From: Leisingera sp. JC1
Lineage (GTDB): Bacteria; Pseudomonadota; Alphaproteobacteria; Rhodobacterales; Rhodobacteraceae
Direction: 5' to 3'
Assembly: GCF_001679925.1 (NCBI RefSeq)
Contig: NZ_LYUZ01000092.1
Span: forward strand, 111,398-175,397
DNA: 64,000 nt
The translations under genes and the position numbers were made by a program. The stretch's first letter is position 1. Every line of letters begins with the position of its first letter. The notes beneath the pieces are model-generated. The model was given only the letters and a program-made list of their open reading frames with translations. It was not told the origin of the DNA and made no database searches. Shown piece by piece: positions 8,419 through 17,313 of the stretch.

Positions 8419-9117
8419 TCAGACCGCGCGGGTCAATCCGCCGTCCACGCGAATATTCTGCCCGGTGGTGTAAGCCGCATCATCCGAGGCCAGGTAGGCA
8501 ATCAGCGCAGACACCTCGCGCGCAGAGCCATAGCGTCCCATCGGAATGCGCGCCTTGCGGTCTTCAGTCTCCGGCAGGCTGTCGATGAAGCCCGGCAGCA
8601 CGTTGTTCATCCGCACGCCTTGGGCCGCGAACTTGTCGGCAAACAGCTTGGTGAAGCTCGCGAGCCCGGCCCGGAACACCCCGGAGGTCGGGAACAGCGG
8701 ATCCGGCTCGAACACCGCAAAGGTGGAGATGTTGATGATCGATCCCTTGCCCTGCGCCGCCATAATGGGCGCCACCAGCCGCGCCGGGCGGATCACGTTC
8801 ATCAGGTAGTATTCCATCCCCAGATGCCAGTCGTCGTCGCTGATCTCCAGGATATCGCCCTTGGGCCCGTGGCCAGCGGAATTGACCAGCACGTCTATCC
8901 GCCCCCAGCGCTCCATCGCCCTGTCCACCAGCGCCTGCAGATCGGATTGCTCCAAATTAGAGCCGGTATGGCCAACCCCACCCAGTTCCTGCGCCAGCGC
9001 CTCGCCCCTGCCGGAGGACGACAGGATCGCGACCTCATAGCGCTGCGAATGAAGGTGGCGGGCAGCATCCGCGCCCATGCCGCTGCCCGCGGCGGTGAAG
9101 AGAGCAACCTTGGTCAT
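8419..9117 (-). CDS. SDR-family protein with atypical active site
   Basis: Rossmann-fold protein of 232 residues. The cofactor loop TAAGSGMG (8-15), the NSAG motif (79-82) and the C-terminal GQNIRVDGGLTR are normal for classical FabG-like SDRs. The catalytic YxxxK is not: in the aligned stretch PDPLFPTSGVFRAGL the Tyr position is Ser145 and the Lys position is Arg149, while an upstream Ser (NIST, 129-132) remains. Oxidoreductase activity is therefore doubtful and a binding or regulatory role possible. The ATG at 9117 has AAGGAG at 7 nt; the ATG at 9123 is too close to it. It is divergent from a LysR regulator that may control it. Confidence 0.85.
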   Translation of the reverse strand: MTKVALFTAAGSGMGADAARHLHSQRYEVAILSSSGRGEALAQELGGVGHTGSNLEQSDLQALVDRAMERWGRIDVLVNSAGHGPKGDILEISDDDWHLGMEYYLMNVIRPARLVAPIMAAQGKGSIINISTFAVFEPDPLFPTSGVFRAGLASFTKLFADKFAAQGVRMNNVLPGFIDSLPETEDRKARIPMGRYGSAREVSALIAYLASDDAAYTTGQNIRVDGGLTRAV

Positions 9118-9219
9118 GTCCATACTCCTTTGCTTGCCCTCAGGATGGATGCTCCGGGCGCGCTTGACCAATCATGTCTCATCGCGCCAGACTGTAGGAA
9201 AACTACTGGCTGAGACCTG

Positions 9220-10056
9220 ATGCGCCTGCCCAACCTCAACGCCCTGCGGATGTTCGACGCCGCCGCCCGCCACCTGAATTTCGGCCGCGCGGCAGAGGAG
9301 TTGCACCTGACCCAGGGCGCCGTGGCGCAGCAGGTGCGGCGGCTGGAGGCCGATCTGGGCCACAAGCTGTTCCACCGCCACGCCCGCGGCCTGACGCTCA
9401 CGGACACCGGCCGCAGCTATCACGCGCCGGTCCGGCAGGCGCTGGCCCTGATCCGCGAGGCAACGGACCATCTGGCCCCTGCGGTGCAGCGCGTGACGCT
9501 GTCGGTGCCGCCCTCCTTTGCCTCGAAATGGCTGGTGCCGCGGCTGCCGGAGTTCGAGGCCCGCCACCCCGGCATCGACCTGCGGATCGTGGCAGAGGAA
9601 AGCCTGACGGATTTCAAGCAGGGCGGCATCGACATTGCCATCCGCCAGGGCGGCAAACCGCAGGAAAGCAGCCTGAACTCTGCGCTGCTTTCACTGGTGG
9701 ACCTGGTGGCCGTGGCACATCAGGATTCGGCTCTAACTAACGAAGTTTCTCCTGATCTGACGGATCTGGCGCAGCACACCCTGATCCAGGACGGGCACCG
9801 GCACTGGGACCTTCTGCTGCGGCAGCAGGGGCTCACCGCCACCGGCCGGGTCCTGCAATTCAACCAAACCGCGCTGGCGATGGATGCAGCACTGAACGGC
9901 CAGGGCATCGCATTGGTGCCCCGCATTTTTCTGGGCAGCCAGCCGCTGGCAGAGCTGTGGCAGGCGCCGCGGCTGGGGGATCAGGGTTTCTACGTGCTTT
10001 GGCCCAGCACTCAGGGCCGGGCCAAGACTGTGGTGGACTGGCTGCTGCGGCAATAG
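9220..10056 (+). CDS. LysR-family transcriptional regulator (GcvA-like)
   Basis: DNA-binding regulator of 278 residues, slightly short for LysR proteins (about 300). The N-terminal winged helix is clear: LNALRMFDAAARHLNFGRAAEELHLTQGAVAQQVRRLE (residues 5-43), in the style of GcvA-group LysRs. The C-terminal effector domain contains the GcvA-type PSFASKWLVPRLPEF. It lies divergent from the atypical SDR gene with about 100 bp between, the usual arrangement for a LysR and its target. Confidence 0.88.
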   Translation: MRLPNLNALRMFDAAARHLNFGRAAEELHLTQGAVAQQVRRLEADLGHKLFHRHARGLTLTDTGRSYHAPVRQALALIREATDHLAPAVQRVTLSVPPSFASKWLVPRLPEFEARHPGIDLRIVAEESLTDFKQGGIDIAIRQGGKPQESSLNSALLSLVDLVAVAHQDSALTNEVSPDLTDLAQHTLIQDGHRHWDLLLRQQGLTATGRVLQFNQTALAMDAALNGQGIALVPRIFLGSQPLAELWQAPRLGDQGFYVLWPSTQGRAKTVVDWLLRQ

Positions 10057-10112
10057 CAGGCGGGCGGCAGCAGGCCGCCCTCCCCCCCCTTTCTCCCCGC
10101 ACGCGGCGGCTG

Positions 10113-10583
10113 TCAGTCGCTCAGATCCGGCCGGTTGTTGCGGCCGCGGTTATCCATCAGGCGGCTCATCGACAGCACCGCCGCGGCGACCGCGGCCAGA
10201 AGAACCGCCAGAACATAATACCCCAGCCCCGACGCCATTCCGACCGCCCCAGCCACCCACAGGCTGGCCGCCGTCGCCATGCCGCCAACGGTCTTGTCGC
10301 CCTGGATGATTGCGCCCGCGCCCAGGAAACCGATGGCCCCGACCAGCCCCTGAATGGTCCGGGTCGGATCCGCGCCCATATCCAGACGCAGGACCTCCAG
10401 CGACATCTCCATGGTGATCAGCGCAAATCCCGCCGCCCCAAGCGAGACCAGCATATAGGTCCGCATCCCGACCTTGCGGTGCCGCAGCTCCCGGTCCAGC
10501 CCCAGCAGCGCCCCCGCTCCGGCTGCACAAGCCAGCCGCAGGCACAATTCCCAATAGCTGACATAAGCCATGCTTAAATCCAT
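10113..10583 (-). CDS. MgtC/SapB family membrane protein
   Basis: Inner-membrane protein of 156 residues, the short MgtC form without a C-terminal ACT-like domain. The family signature is present: GALLGLDRELRHRKVGMRTYMLVSLGAA (about 24-51), and GLVGAIGFLGAGAIIQ with Arg/Gly-rich loops. Four to five hydrophobic helices are predicted. MgtC proteins affect Mg2+ homeostasis and F-ATPase activity in other bacteria; the role here is unknown. The ATG at 10583 is preferred over the GTG just before it, with GGGGA upstream. Confidence 0.87.
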   Translation of the reverse strand: MDLSMAYVSYWELCLRLACAAGAGALLGLDRELRHRKVGMRTYMLVSLGAAGFALITMEMSLEVLRLDMGADPTRTIQGLVGAIGFLGAGAIIQGDKTVGGMATAASLWVAGAVGMASGLGYYVLAVLLAAVAAAVLSMSRLMDNRGRNNRPDLSD

Positions 10584-10730
10584 CACTTCCCCTGTCCGTC
10601 ATTACGGCCAGCAGGTCAAACCGGCCCCGGCACGCATCTCCGGCAATGCTTACGACTATGGCACAGGGAAGAAGAAAGTGAATTAAAATATACTTACCAG
10701 ATACTTGCTACGCAGCGGTGCAGACGTGCG

Positions 10731-10763
10731 AAACAAAAAACCCCCGCACGGCGGCGGGGGTTT
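10731..10763 (-). terminator. rho-independent terminator of ilvE
   Basis: On the minus strand a GC-rich hairpin of AACCCCCGC and GCGGGGGTT type is followed by TTTTTTGTTT (10731-10740). It lies 25-57 bp beyond the ilvE stop. Confidence 0.9.
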
Positions 10764-10787
10764 CCAGTACTCTGCTGACTGACGCGA

Positions 10788-11654
10788 TTAGCTGCGCACC
10801 AGCTTCTCGTAGTCTTCGGCGATCTCGCGGGTCAGATCACCAACCTCGAAGGTATAGTCGCCGATCTGCCCCACCGGGGTCACTTCTGCGGCGGTACCGG
10901 TCAGCCAGCACTGCTCAAAACCTTCCATCTCTTCCGGCTTGATGCGGCGCTCATGCACGGTGATGCCCTTATCCTTCAGCATCTGGATCACGGTCTGGCG
11001 GGTGATGCCGTTCAGGAAGCAATCGGCCAGCGGCGTGTGCACCTCGCCGTCCTTCACAAAGAACACGTTGGCGCCGGTCGCCTCCGCCACATAGCCGCGC
11101 CAGTCCATGAACAGCGCGTCAGAGCAGCCCTTGGCCTCGGCCTTGTGCTTGGAAATGGTGCAGATCATGTAGAGGCCCGCCGCCTTGGCGTGGACCGGGA
11201 TGGTTTCCGGGCTCGGGCGTTTCCATTCCGCGATATCCAGCTTGGCGCCCTTCATCTTGGCGTCGCCGTAATAGGCGCCCCAGCCCCAGACCGCGACCGC
11301 CATCCGCACCGGGTTCTTGGCAGAGGCCACACCCATGTCCTCACCCGAGCCGCGCCAGACCAGCGCCCGCACATAGGCGTCCTGCAGACCGGAAGCATTG
11401 AGGGTTTCTTCCTTGGCCGCCTCGATCTGATCGACGGTATAGGGCATCGGCATGTCCAGCGCTTCGGCCGATGCAATCAGGCGCTCGGAATGCTCGCGGC
11501 TCTTGAAGATCTTGCCGTTGTAGGCCCGCTCGCCCTCGAACACGGAGGAGGCATAATGCATCGCATGGGTCAGGATATGCACCTTGGCATCCCGCCAGTC
11601 GACCAGCTCCCCATCCATCCAGATCACACCGTCGCGGTCGTCGTAACCAGCCAT
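10788..11654 (-). CDS. ilvE: branched-chain amino acid aminotransferase IlvE
   Basis: PLP enzyme of fold type IV that transaminates the 2-oxo acids of Val, Leu and Ile with glutamate; 288 residues. Lys157 (PVHAKAAGLY) is the expected PLP lysine, and Glu191 lies in YVAEATGANVF, the phosphate-binding loop region. LTGTAAEVTPV is the C-terminal family signature. The start ATG at 11654 has an AGGAGGG-like site upstream. The gene is monocistronic, ends in a strong terminator, and is divergent from the MarR gene. Confidence 0.95.
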   Translation of the reverse strand: MAGYDDRDGVIWMDGELVDWRDAKVHILTHAMHYASSVFEGERAYNGKIFKSREHSERLIASAEALDMPMPYTVDQIEAAKEETLNASGLQDAYVRALVWRGSGEDMGVASAKNPVRMAVAVWGWGAYYGDAKMKGAKLDIAEWKRPSPETIPVHAKAAGLYMICTISKHKAEAKGCSDALFMDWRGYVAEATGANVFFVKDGEVHTPLADCFLNGITRQTVIQMLKDKGITVHERRIKPEEMEGFEQCWLTGTAAEVTPVGQIGDYTFEVGDLTREIAEDYEKLVRS

Positions 11655-11816
11655 GCCGCACCCTCCTGATTTCTGCGGTGATTTTCATTTATTGCGCAAG
11701 TTAAGGCCGAACCGGACACAATCTTGCGCCAAAGCTGCGATTCGATACATCTTCACCCTTGGAATGTCAACAACACTGACATAAACTGACCGGTAATACA
11801 GACGAGGGGGCACCAC

Positions 11817-12320
11817 ATGCCTGAGGGCCGGACAGGGCAGGGATACAGCGGCGAAAGCCTGCTGTTTCTGACAGATGAGCAGCTGCGCCAGGGGATCGAG
11901 GCAATGTTTTTTGCCTACCGCGGCTTTACCGCCGATCCGGACCGGATCCTGGCCGAAATGTCTTATGGCCGGGCGCATCACCGCGCCATCCACTTCATCA
12001 ACCGCTCCCCCGGCACCACGGTGAACAACCTGCTCAGCATCCTGGGCGTCACCAAGCAATCGCTGAACCGGGTGCTGCGCACGCTGATCGGCGACGGGCT
12101 GGTGATCTCCAAGGTGGGGGAACTCGACAAGCGCGAACGCCACCTCTACCTCACCGATCAGGGCGCAGCGTTGGAGGCGACGCTGTCGGACGCCCAGCGC
12201 GCCCGGATGCGCGCTGCGTATAAGGACGCAGGCCCCGAGGCGGTGCAGGGCTTCAAGAAAGTGCTTGAAGCCATGATGGACGCGGACATGCGCCGCGCCT
12301 ACGCCAAGCTGCGGGACTGA
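11817..12320 (+). CDS. petP: MarR-family regulator, PetP-like
   Basis: Winged-helix regulator of 167 residues. The DNA-binding core HHRAIHFINRSPGTTVNNLLSILGVTKQSLNRVLRTLIGDGLVISKVGELDKRERHLYLT (about 57-115) includes the wing with the DxRxR-type motif. The gene is followed after 6 bp by an OmpR-type response regulator with no histidine kinase. That MarR-response regulator pairing matches petP-petR of Rhodobacter capsulatus; the name is inferred from this context and petABC is not in the window. An inverted repeat TGTCA-N7-TGACA (11765-11781) upstream could be an operator. Confidence 0.72.
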   Translation: MPEGRTGQGYSGESLLFLTDEQLRQGIEAMFFAYRGFTADPDRILAEMSYGRAHHRAIHFINRSPGTTVNNLLSILGVTKQSLNRVLRTLIGDGLVISKVGELDKRERHLYLTDQGAALEATLSDAQRARMRAAYKDAGPEAVQGFKKVLEAMMDADMRRAYAKLRD

Positions 12321-12326
12321 TCAGGC

Positions 12327-13028
12327 ATGAGCACCCATGACGCCCATCTGCTGATCGTCGATGACGACGAGCGCATCCGCGGTCTCCTGAAGAAATTCCT
12401 GATGCGCTCCGGCTTTCTGGTAACAGCCGCCCGCGACGCCGCCCATGCCCGCCGGGTGCTGGCGGGGCTGGATTTTGACCTGATCGTGATGGATGTGATG
12501 ATGCCGGGCGAGGACGGTGTGTCACTGACCCGCTCTTTGCGCGAAACCATGACCACCCCGATCCTGCTGCTGACCGCCAAGGGCGAAACCGAGGACCGGA
12601 TTGCGGGGTTCGAGGCCGGGGCGGACGACTATCTCCCCAAACCTTTTGAACCCAAGGAACTGCTGCTGCGCGTCAACGCGATCCTGCGGAGGATGCCGGA
12701 CACGGTTGCACAGGAGGCCGCGCCCAAGGTGCTGCACCTGGGCGCCATCCGCTATGACATCGAACGCGGTGAGATGTGGCAGGGCGATGAACTGATCCGC
12801 CTGACCGGCACCGAAAGCCAGCTGATGAAGATCTTCTCCGCCCAGCCGGGTGAGCCGGTCTCCCGCACCAAGCTGGTCGAGGATCTGGGCCGTGACCGCG
12901 GCCAGGCACAGGAACGCGCGGTGGACGTGCAGATCACCCGTCTGCGCCGCAAGATCGAGCCGAACCCGAAACAGCCGCAATACCTGCAAACGGTCCGCGG
13001 TGCGGGCTACATGCTGGCGCCCGACTAG
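12327..13028 (+). CDS. petR: OmpR-type response regulator, PetR-like
   Basis: Two-domain response regulator of 233 residues. The receiver domain has the acidic pair in LLIVDDDE (about 8-14), the phospho-acceptor Asp in DLIVMDVMMPGEDG (about residue 55) and the Lys in DDYLPKPFEP (about 105). The C-terminal winged helix ends LRRKIEPNPKQPQYLQTVRGAGYML, typical OmpR/PhoB type. It is 6 bp behind the MarR gene and has no cognate kinase nearby. In R. capsulatus PetR is needed for growth and lies upstream of the bc1 genes; that role here is an inference. Confidence 0.8.
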   Translation: MSTHDAHLLIVDDDERIRGLLKKFLMRSGFLVTAARDAAHARRVLAGLDFDLIVMDVMMPGEDGVSLTRSLRETMTTPILLLTAKGETEDRIAGFEAGADDYLPKPFEPKELLLRVNAILRRMPDTVAQEAAPKVLHLGAIRYDIERGEMWQGDELIRLTGTESQLMKIFSAQPGEPVSRTKLVEDLGRDRGQAQERAVDVQITRLRRKIEPNPKQPQYLQTVRGAGYMLAPD

Positions 13029-13030
13029 AA

Positions 13031-13084
13031 CCGGCCTGCCTCTTCTTCTGGCAATAATCATCCCGGGTGAGGCCGGCAGGCCGG
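13031..13084. repeat. long inverted repeat after the response regulator
   Basis: CCGGCCTGCC (13031-13040) and GGCAGGCCGG (13075-13084) are perfect inverted copies separated by 34 nt. They lie directly behind the response-regulator stop and may form the 3' end hairpin of its mRNA. No T-run is present. Confidence 0.5.
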
Positions 13085-13125
13085 GCCAGCGCCCCTCCCT
13101 TTTCCGTCCGCATACTGCCAAGGCG

Positions 13126-13158
13126 GTGCACAGGGGGTGCACGCCCAGTGCACGCATG
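13126..13158. repeat. tandem 11-bp GTGCAC repeat, locus 1
   Basis: Three consecutive 11-bp units each begin with the palindrome GTGCAC: 13126-13136 (GTGCACAGGGG), 13137-13147 and 13148-13158. A closely similar array is at 44918-44956. This one sits in the 210-bp gap upstream of the deacetylase gene. It encodes nothing visible; possible roles are a phased protein-binding site or a dispersed repeat. Confidence 0.7.
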
Positions 13159-13238
13159 TCACCCCCCGATTCCCCTTGCAGCCGCAGCCCGCCCCCACCT
13201 AGTGTCGCGCCAGGACCCGCAGCCGGAGGAACGCGCCC

Positions 13239-14165
13239 ATGACCACCGCCCTGATCACCCACGCGGATTGCCTCAATCACGTCACACCTGAGGGCCACCC
13301 GGAACGGGTCGCCCGGCTGGAACACATCCTGCACGCGCTGGTGCCGCTGGAGCTGAAGCAGGTGACAGCCCCGATGGCGGCCGAGGATGATATCCTGCGC
13401 ATCCATCCGGCCTCCTACCTGTCGGACCTGCGCAAATCCTCCCCGGCAGAGGGCTGGGCGCAGATCGACGGCGACACCTTCCTGTCCCCTGGCTCGCTGG
13501 ACGCAGCCTTCCGCGCGGCGGGTGCCGTAGTGCGCGGTGTCGACATGGTGCTGGGCGGCGAGGTGCAGAACGCCTTTGCCGCGGTGCGCCCGCCGGGGCA
13601 TCACGCCGAAACAGACACTGCAATGGGCTTTTGCCTGTTCGGCAATGCGGCGCTGGCGGCCAAGCACGCGCTCGATCATCACGGCCTCAGCCGTGTCGCG
13701 GTGGTGGATTTCGACGTGCATCACGGCAACGGCACCCAGGATCTCTTGTGGGATGAACCGCGCGCGCTGGTCATCACCAGCCAGCAAATGCCGCTGTGGC
13801 CCGGCTCCGGCCGCCCGGATGAGGACGGCGCCCACGGCCAGATCCTCAACATGCCGCTGCCGCCGGGTTCGGGCCGGGCAGAGATGCAGGCAGCCTATGA
13901 GAGCCAGGCCTTCCCGCGCCTGCGCGCCTTCAAGCCGGAGCTGATCATCATCTCCGCGGGCTTTGACGCCCATCAGGACGACCCGCTGGCCAGCCTCAAC
14001 TGGGCCACCGCCGATTTCGCCTGGATCACCGCCGAACTCTGCAAACTTGCCAGTGAGCTGTGCCAAGGCCGTATCGTCTCGACTTTGGAAGGCGGATATG
14101 ATCTGAACGCGCTGTCCGCGGCAACCCGCGCGCATGTGGAAGAATTGATGAAGGCACCGGCATGA
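13239..14165 (+). CDS. histone deacetylase superfamily (acetylpolyamine aminohydrolase-like) protein
   Basis: Zinc-dependent deacetylase of 308 residues, cytosolic. Motifs in order: HPERVARLE near 20-28, RPPGHHAE (117-124), the metal ligands in VDFDVHHGNGTQD (Asp159, His161), GFDAH (Asp243) and the catalytic Tyr in LEGGYD (287). Substrates in bacteria include acetylpolyamines and possibly acetyl-lysine; none can be chosen here. The start follows GGAGGA. Its last codons overlap the xseB start, tying it to the xseB-ispA-dxs run that is conserved in Rhodobacter relatives. Confidence 0.9.
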   Translation: MTTALITHADCLNHVTPEGHPERVARLEHILHALVPLELKQVTAPMAAEDDILRIHPASYLSDLRKSSPAEGWAQIDGDTFLSPGSLDAAFRAAGAVVRGVDMVLGGEVQNAFAAVRPPGHHAETDTAMGFCLFGNAALAAKHALDHHGLSRVAVVDFDVHHGNGTQDLLWDEPRALVITSQQMPLWPGSGRPDEDGAHGQILNMPLPPGSGRAEMQAAYESQAFPRLRAFKPELIIISAGFDAHQDDPLASLNWATADFAWITAELCKLASELCQGRIVSTLEGGYDLNALSAATRAHVEELMKAPA

Positions 14166-14404
14166 CTGAGACCCCCGTAGACCAGATGAGCTTTGAACAG
14201 GCGATGCGCGAGCTGGAAGGCGTGGTGGACCAGCTGGAGCGCGGCGATGTGGCGCTGGATGCCTCGATTGCCCTTTATGAACGCGGTGCTGCGCTGAAGA
14301 AACGCTGCGAGGATGAGCTGAAGCGCGCCGAGGAAAAGGTTGCCGCGATCACTCTGGACGCCAATGGCACCCCTAAGGGCACCCAGCCGCTGGACGCCGG
14401 CTGA
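14162..14404 (+). CDS. xseB: exodeoxyribonuclease VII small subunit XseB
   Basis: Small helical subunit of exonuclease VII, 80 residues, which binds the XseA large subunit to degrade single-stranded DNA. The family core MSFEQAMRELEGVVDQLERGDVALDASIALYERG is intact. The start overlaps the preceding stop as ATGA, indicating translational coupling. ispA follows after 3 bp. The xseB-ispA-dxs linkage is widespread in proteobacteria. Confidence 0.95.
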   Translation: MTETPVDQMSFEQAMRELEGVVDQLERGDVALDASIALYERGAALKKRCEDELKRAEEKVAAITLDANGTPKGTQPLDAG

Positions 14405-14407
14405 GCC

Positions 14408-15289
14408 ATGACCGCCGCAGACACCCAAACACGCCCCTTCGCGGAGGCGCTGAAAGACGCGCAAGGCCAGATCACCGCGCATATGGAGCTGCGGCTGGCG
14501 GGCAGTGATGATCTGCACGCCGCGATGCGCTATGCCATCACCGGCGGCAAGATGCTGCGCGGCTTCCTGGTGCTGGAAAGCGCCCGGCTGCATGGGGTTG
14601 CGGCAGAGGCCGCACTTGACGCCGCACTGGCGATTGAGTGCATCCACGCCTACTCCCTGGTGCATGACGACCTGCCCTGCATGGACGACGACGACCTGCG
14701 CCGCGGCCAGCCCACTGTGCATAAGAAATGGGATGAGGCGATGGCGGTTCTGGCCGGCGACAGCCTGCAGACCTTTGCCTTTGAACTGCTGGCAAGTCCG
14801 ACCGTTGGCCCCCACGCGCTGGAGCTGATCCGCGGGCTGGCGCAGTCCTCCGGCAAGGACGGCATGGTCTCGGGCCAGATGCTGGACATCGCAGCGGAAA
14901 GTGCTGCTGAGCCGCTCAATCTCGAACAAATCACCAAACTGCAAGGCCGCAAGACCGGCTGCCTGATCGAATGGTCCGCCACTGCCGGCGCGGTGCTGGC
15001 AGGCGCCAACCCGGACCCGCTGCGGCAATACGCACGCGCCCTGGGCCTTGCTTTCCAGATCGCCGACGACATCCTGGATGTGGAAGGCGATGCCGCCAAG
15101 GTCGGCAAGGCCGTGCGCAAGGATGCCGATGCCGGCAAGGCGACCTTTGTTTCGCTGCTCGGTCTGGCGGAGGCAAAAGCCCGCGCACAGGCGCTTTGCG
15201 AGGAGGCCTGCGCCGCGCTGTCACCCTATGGTGAAGACGCCGCAACCTTGAAGGAAGCCGCGCGTTTCGTTATTGCGCGCGACAGCTAA
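14408..15289 (+). CDS. ispA: polyprenyl synthetase (farnesyl diphosphate synthase, IspA)
   Basis: Condenses isopentenyl diphosphate with allylic diphosphates to geranyl/farnesyl diphosphate; 293 residues, all-helical, Mg-dependent. The first Asp-rich motif DDLPCMDDDD spans 87-96 and the second, FQIADDILD, lies near residue 218. The insertion in the first motif is that of bacterial short-chain synthases. It is located between xseB and dxs, so precursor synthesis and condensation are co-transcribed. Confidence 0.94.
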   Translation: MTAADTQTRPFAEALKDAQGQITAHMELRLAGSDDLHAAMRYAITGGKMLRGFLVLESARLHGVAAEAALDAALAIECIHAYSLVHDDLPCMDDDDLRRGQPTVHKKWDEAMAVLAGDSLQTFAFELLASPTVGPHALELIRGLAQSSGKDGMVSGQMLDIAAESAAEPLNLEQITKLQGRKTGCLIEWSATAGAVLAGANPDPLRQYARALGLAFQIADDILDVEGDAAKVGKAVRKDADAGKATFVSLLGLAEAKARAQALCEEACAALSPYGEDAATLKEAARFVIARDS

Positions 15290-15331
15290 CCCCGCGCCAC
15301 GCCGCTAAAAGGCGCAGCCCAAGGAGACACA

Positions 15332-17260
15332 ATGTCCGACCGGCCCAAGACCCCGCTTCTGGACCAGATCTCGCGCCCCGCGGATCTGAAGGGGCTGACG
15401 GATGCGCAGCTGGTGCAGGTGGCCCATGAGCTGCGTCAGGAAACCATCTCTGCCGTCTCCGTCACTGGCGGCCACCTGGGCGCGGGCCTCGGCGTGGTGG
15501 AGCTTACCACCGCCCTGCACGCAGTGTTTGACACTCCGCGGGACAAGGTGATCTGGGACGTTTCCCACCAGTGCTACCCGCACAAGATCCTCACGGGGCG
15601 CCGTGACCGCATCCGCACCCTGCGGATGAAGGACGGACTCAGCGGTTTTACCAAACGCTCCGAGTCGCCTTTTGACCCGTTCGGTGCCGCCCACAGCTCA
15701 ACCTCGATCAGCGCAGCACTTGGCTTTGCCGTGGCGCGTGACCTCGGCGGCGTGATCCCCGAGGGCAACGGCGACGCCATCGCAGTGATCGGCGACGGTT
15801 CGATGTCGGCCGGCATGGCCTTTGAGGCGATGAACAACGCAGGCCACCTGGGCAAACGGCTTTTCGTGATCCTGAACGACAATGAAATGTCGATCGCCCC
15901 GCCGGTCGGCGCGCTGTCCTCTTACCTGTCCCGCCTTTATGCAGGCGAACCGTTCCAGGAATTGAAGGCCGCTGCCAAGGGCGCGGTCTCGCTGCTGCCC
16001 GAACCCTTCCGCGAAGGCGCCAAGCGCGCCAAGGATATGCTCAAGGGCATGGCGGTTGGCGGCACCATGTTCGAAGCACTTGGTTTCTCCTATCTCGGCC
16101 CTATCGACGGCCACGACATGGACCAGCTGCTGCCGGTGCTGCGCACGGTCAAGGCCCGCGCCACCGGCCCGATCCTGATCCACGTACTGACCAAGAAGGG
16201 CAAGGGCTACGGCCCCGCCGAGCGCGCCCGCGACAAGGGCCATGCCACCGCCAAGTTCGACATGGTGACCGGCGAGCAGAAGAAGGCGCCCAGCAACGCG
16301 CCCTCCTATACCTCGGTTTTCGGCAATGAACTGGTGAAACTTGCCGCCAAGGACGACAAGATCTGCGCCGTCACCGCGGCGATGCCGGATGGCACCGGCC
16401 TCAGCCTGATGGCCGAACGCTACCCCTCGCGCTGCTTTGATGTCGGCATTGCCGAACAGCACGGCGTCACCTTTGCGGCGGCACTGGCGGCGGGCGGCAT
16501 GAAACCGTTCTGCGCGATGTATTCCACCTTCCTGCAGCGCGGATATGACCAGGTGGTGCACGACGTGGCAATCCAGCGCCTGCCGGTGCGCTTTGCCATC
16601 GACCGCGCCGGGCTGGTCGGTGCCGACGGTGCCACCCACGCCGGCTCTTTCGACATCGGCTTCATGTCCAACCTGCCCGGCATGGTGGTGATGGCCGCTG
16701 CCGACGAGGCGGAGCTGGTTCACATGGTCGCCACCGCCGCCGCCCATGACGACGGCCCCATCGCCTTCCGCTACCCGCGCGGCGAAGGCGAGGGCGTCGA
16801 GATGCCGGAAACCCCGGAGGTGCTGGAAATCGGCAAGGGCCGGATGATCCAACCCGGCAAGCGCGTCGCTCTCCTCTCTTTCGGTACCCGCCTGGGCGAG
16901 GTCCGCAAAGCTGCCGAGGCACTCTCTGCCAAGGGCATCACCCCGACAATTGCCGACGCCCGCTTTGCAAAACCGCTGGACCGCGATCTGATCCTGCAGC
17001 TGGCCGCGGATCACGAGGCGCTGATCACCATCGAGGAAGGCGCGGTGGGCGGTTTCGGCTCGCACGTGGCGCAGCTGCTGGCGGAGGAAGGCGTCTTTGA
17101 CAGCGGCCTCAAATACCGCTCGATGGTGCTGCCCGACACCTTCATCGACCAGGCCAGCCCGGCGGATATGTATGAGACCGCGGCCATGAACGCACCGCAA
17201 ATCGAGGCCAAGGTTCTGGAGGTGCTGGGCGTGGCGACGATTGGTGAGAAACGGGCCTAA
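15332..17260 (+). CDS. dxs: 1-deoxy-D-xylulose-5-phosphate synthase Dxs
   Basis: TPP-dependent enzyme joining pyruvate and glyceraldehyde-3-phosphate, first step of the MEP isoprenoid pathway; 642 residues, normal for the family. Visible features are the N-terminal TPP-binding [20 protein letters not shown] (about 150-170), the transketolase-type [13 protein letters not shown] with the catalytic Glu near 370, and [19 protein letters not shown] in the pyrimidine-binding domain. AAGGAG precedes the ATG. It follows ispA by 42 bp. The thiamine importer at the left end would support its cofactor supply, though the genes are not linked. Confidence 0.97.
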   Translation: MSDRPKTPLLDQISRPADLKGLTDAQLVQVAHELRQETISAVSVTGGHLGAGLGVVELTTALHAVFDTPRDKVIWDVSHQCYPHKILTGRRDRIRTLRMKDGLSGFTKRSESPFDPFGAAHSSTSISAALGFAVARDLGGVIPEGNGDAIAVIGDGSMSAGMAFEAMNNAGHLGKRLFVILNDNEMSIAPPVGALSSYLSRLYAGEPFQELKAAAKGAVSLLPEPFREGAKRAKDMLKGMAVGGTMFEALGFSYLGPIDGHDMDQLLPVLRTVKARATGPILIHVLTKKGKGYGPAERARDKGHATAKFDMVTGEQKKAPSNAPSYTSVFGNELVKLAAKDDKICAVTAAMPDGTGLSLMAERYPSRCFDVGIAEQHGVTFAAALAAGGMKPFCAMYSTFLQRGYDQVVHDVAIQRLPVRFAIDRAGLVGADGATHAGSFDIGFMSNLPGMVVMAAADEAELVHMVATAAAHDDGPIAFRYPRGEGEGVEMPETPEVLEIGKGRMIQPGKRVALLSFGTRLGEVRKAAEALSAKGITPTIADARFAKPLDRDLILQLAADHEALITIEEGAVGGFGSHVAQLLAEEGVFDSGLKYRSMVLPDTFIDQASPADMYETAAMNAPQIEAKVLEVLGVATIGEKRA

Positions 17261-17313
17261 CCCGGACCAACACTAGGCTGGATCCTGCCTGGGCAGGCCC
17301 GGCTATTGTTCAG

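Noticed and set aside
12522-14135. 537-codon minus frame opposite the response regulator and deacetylase
   Set aside because: Shadow of two motif-complete genes on the plus strand.
15698-17200. 500-codon frame opposite dxs
   Set aside because: Antisense shadow of the dxs coding sequence; His/Arg-rich composition with no domain.
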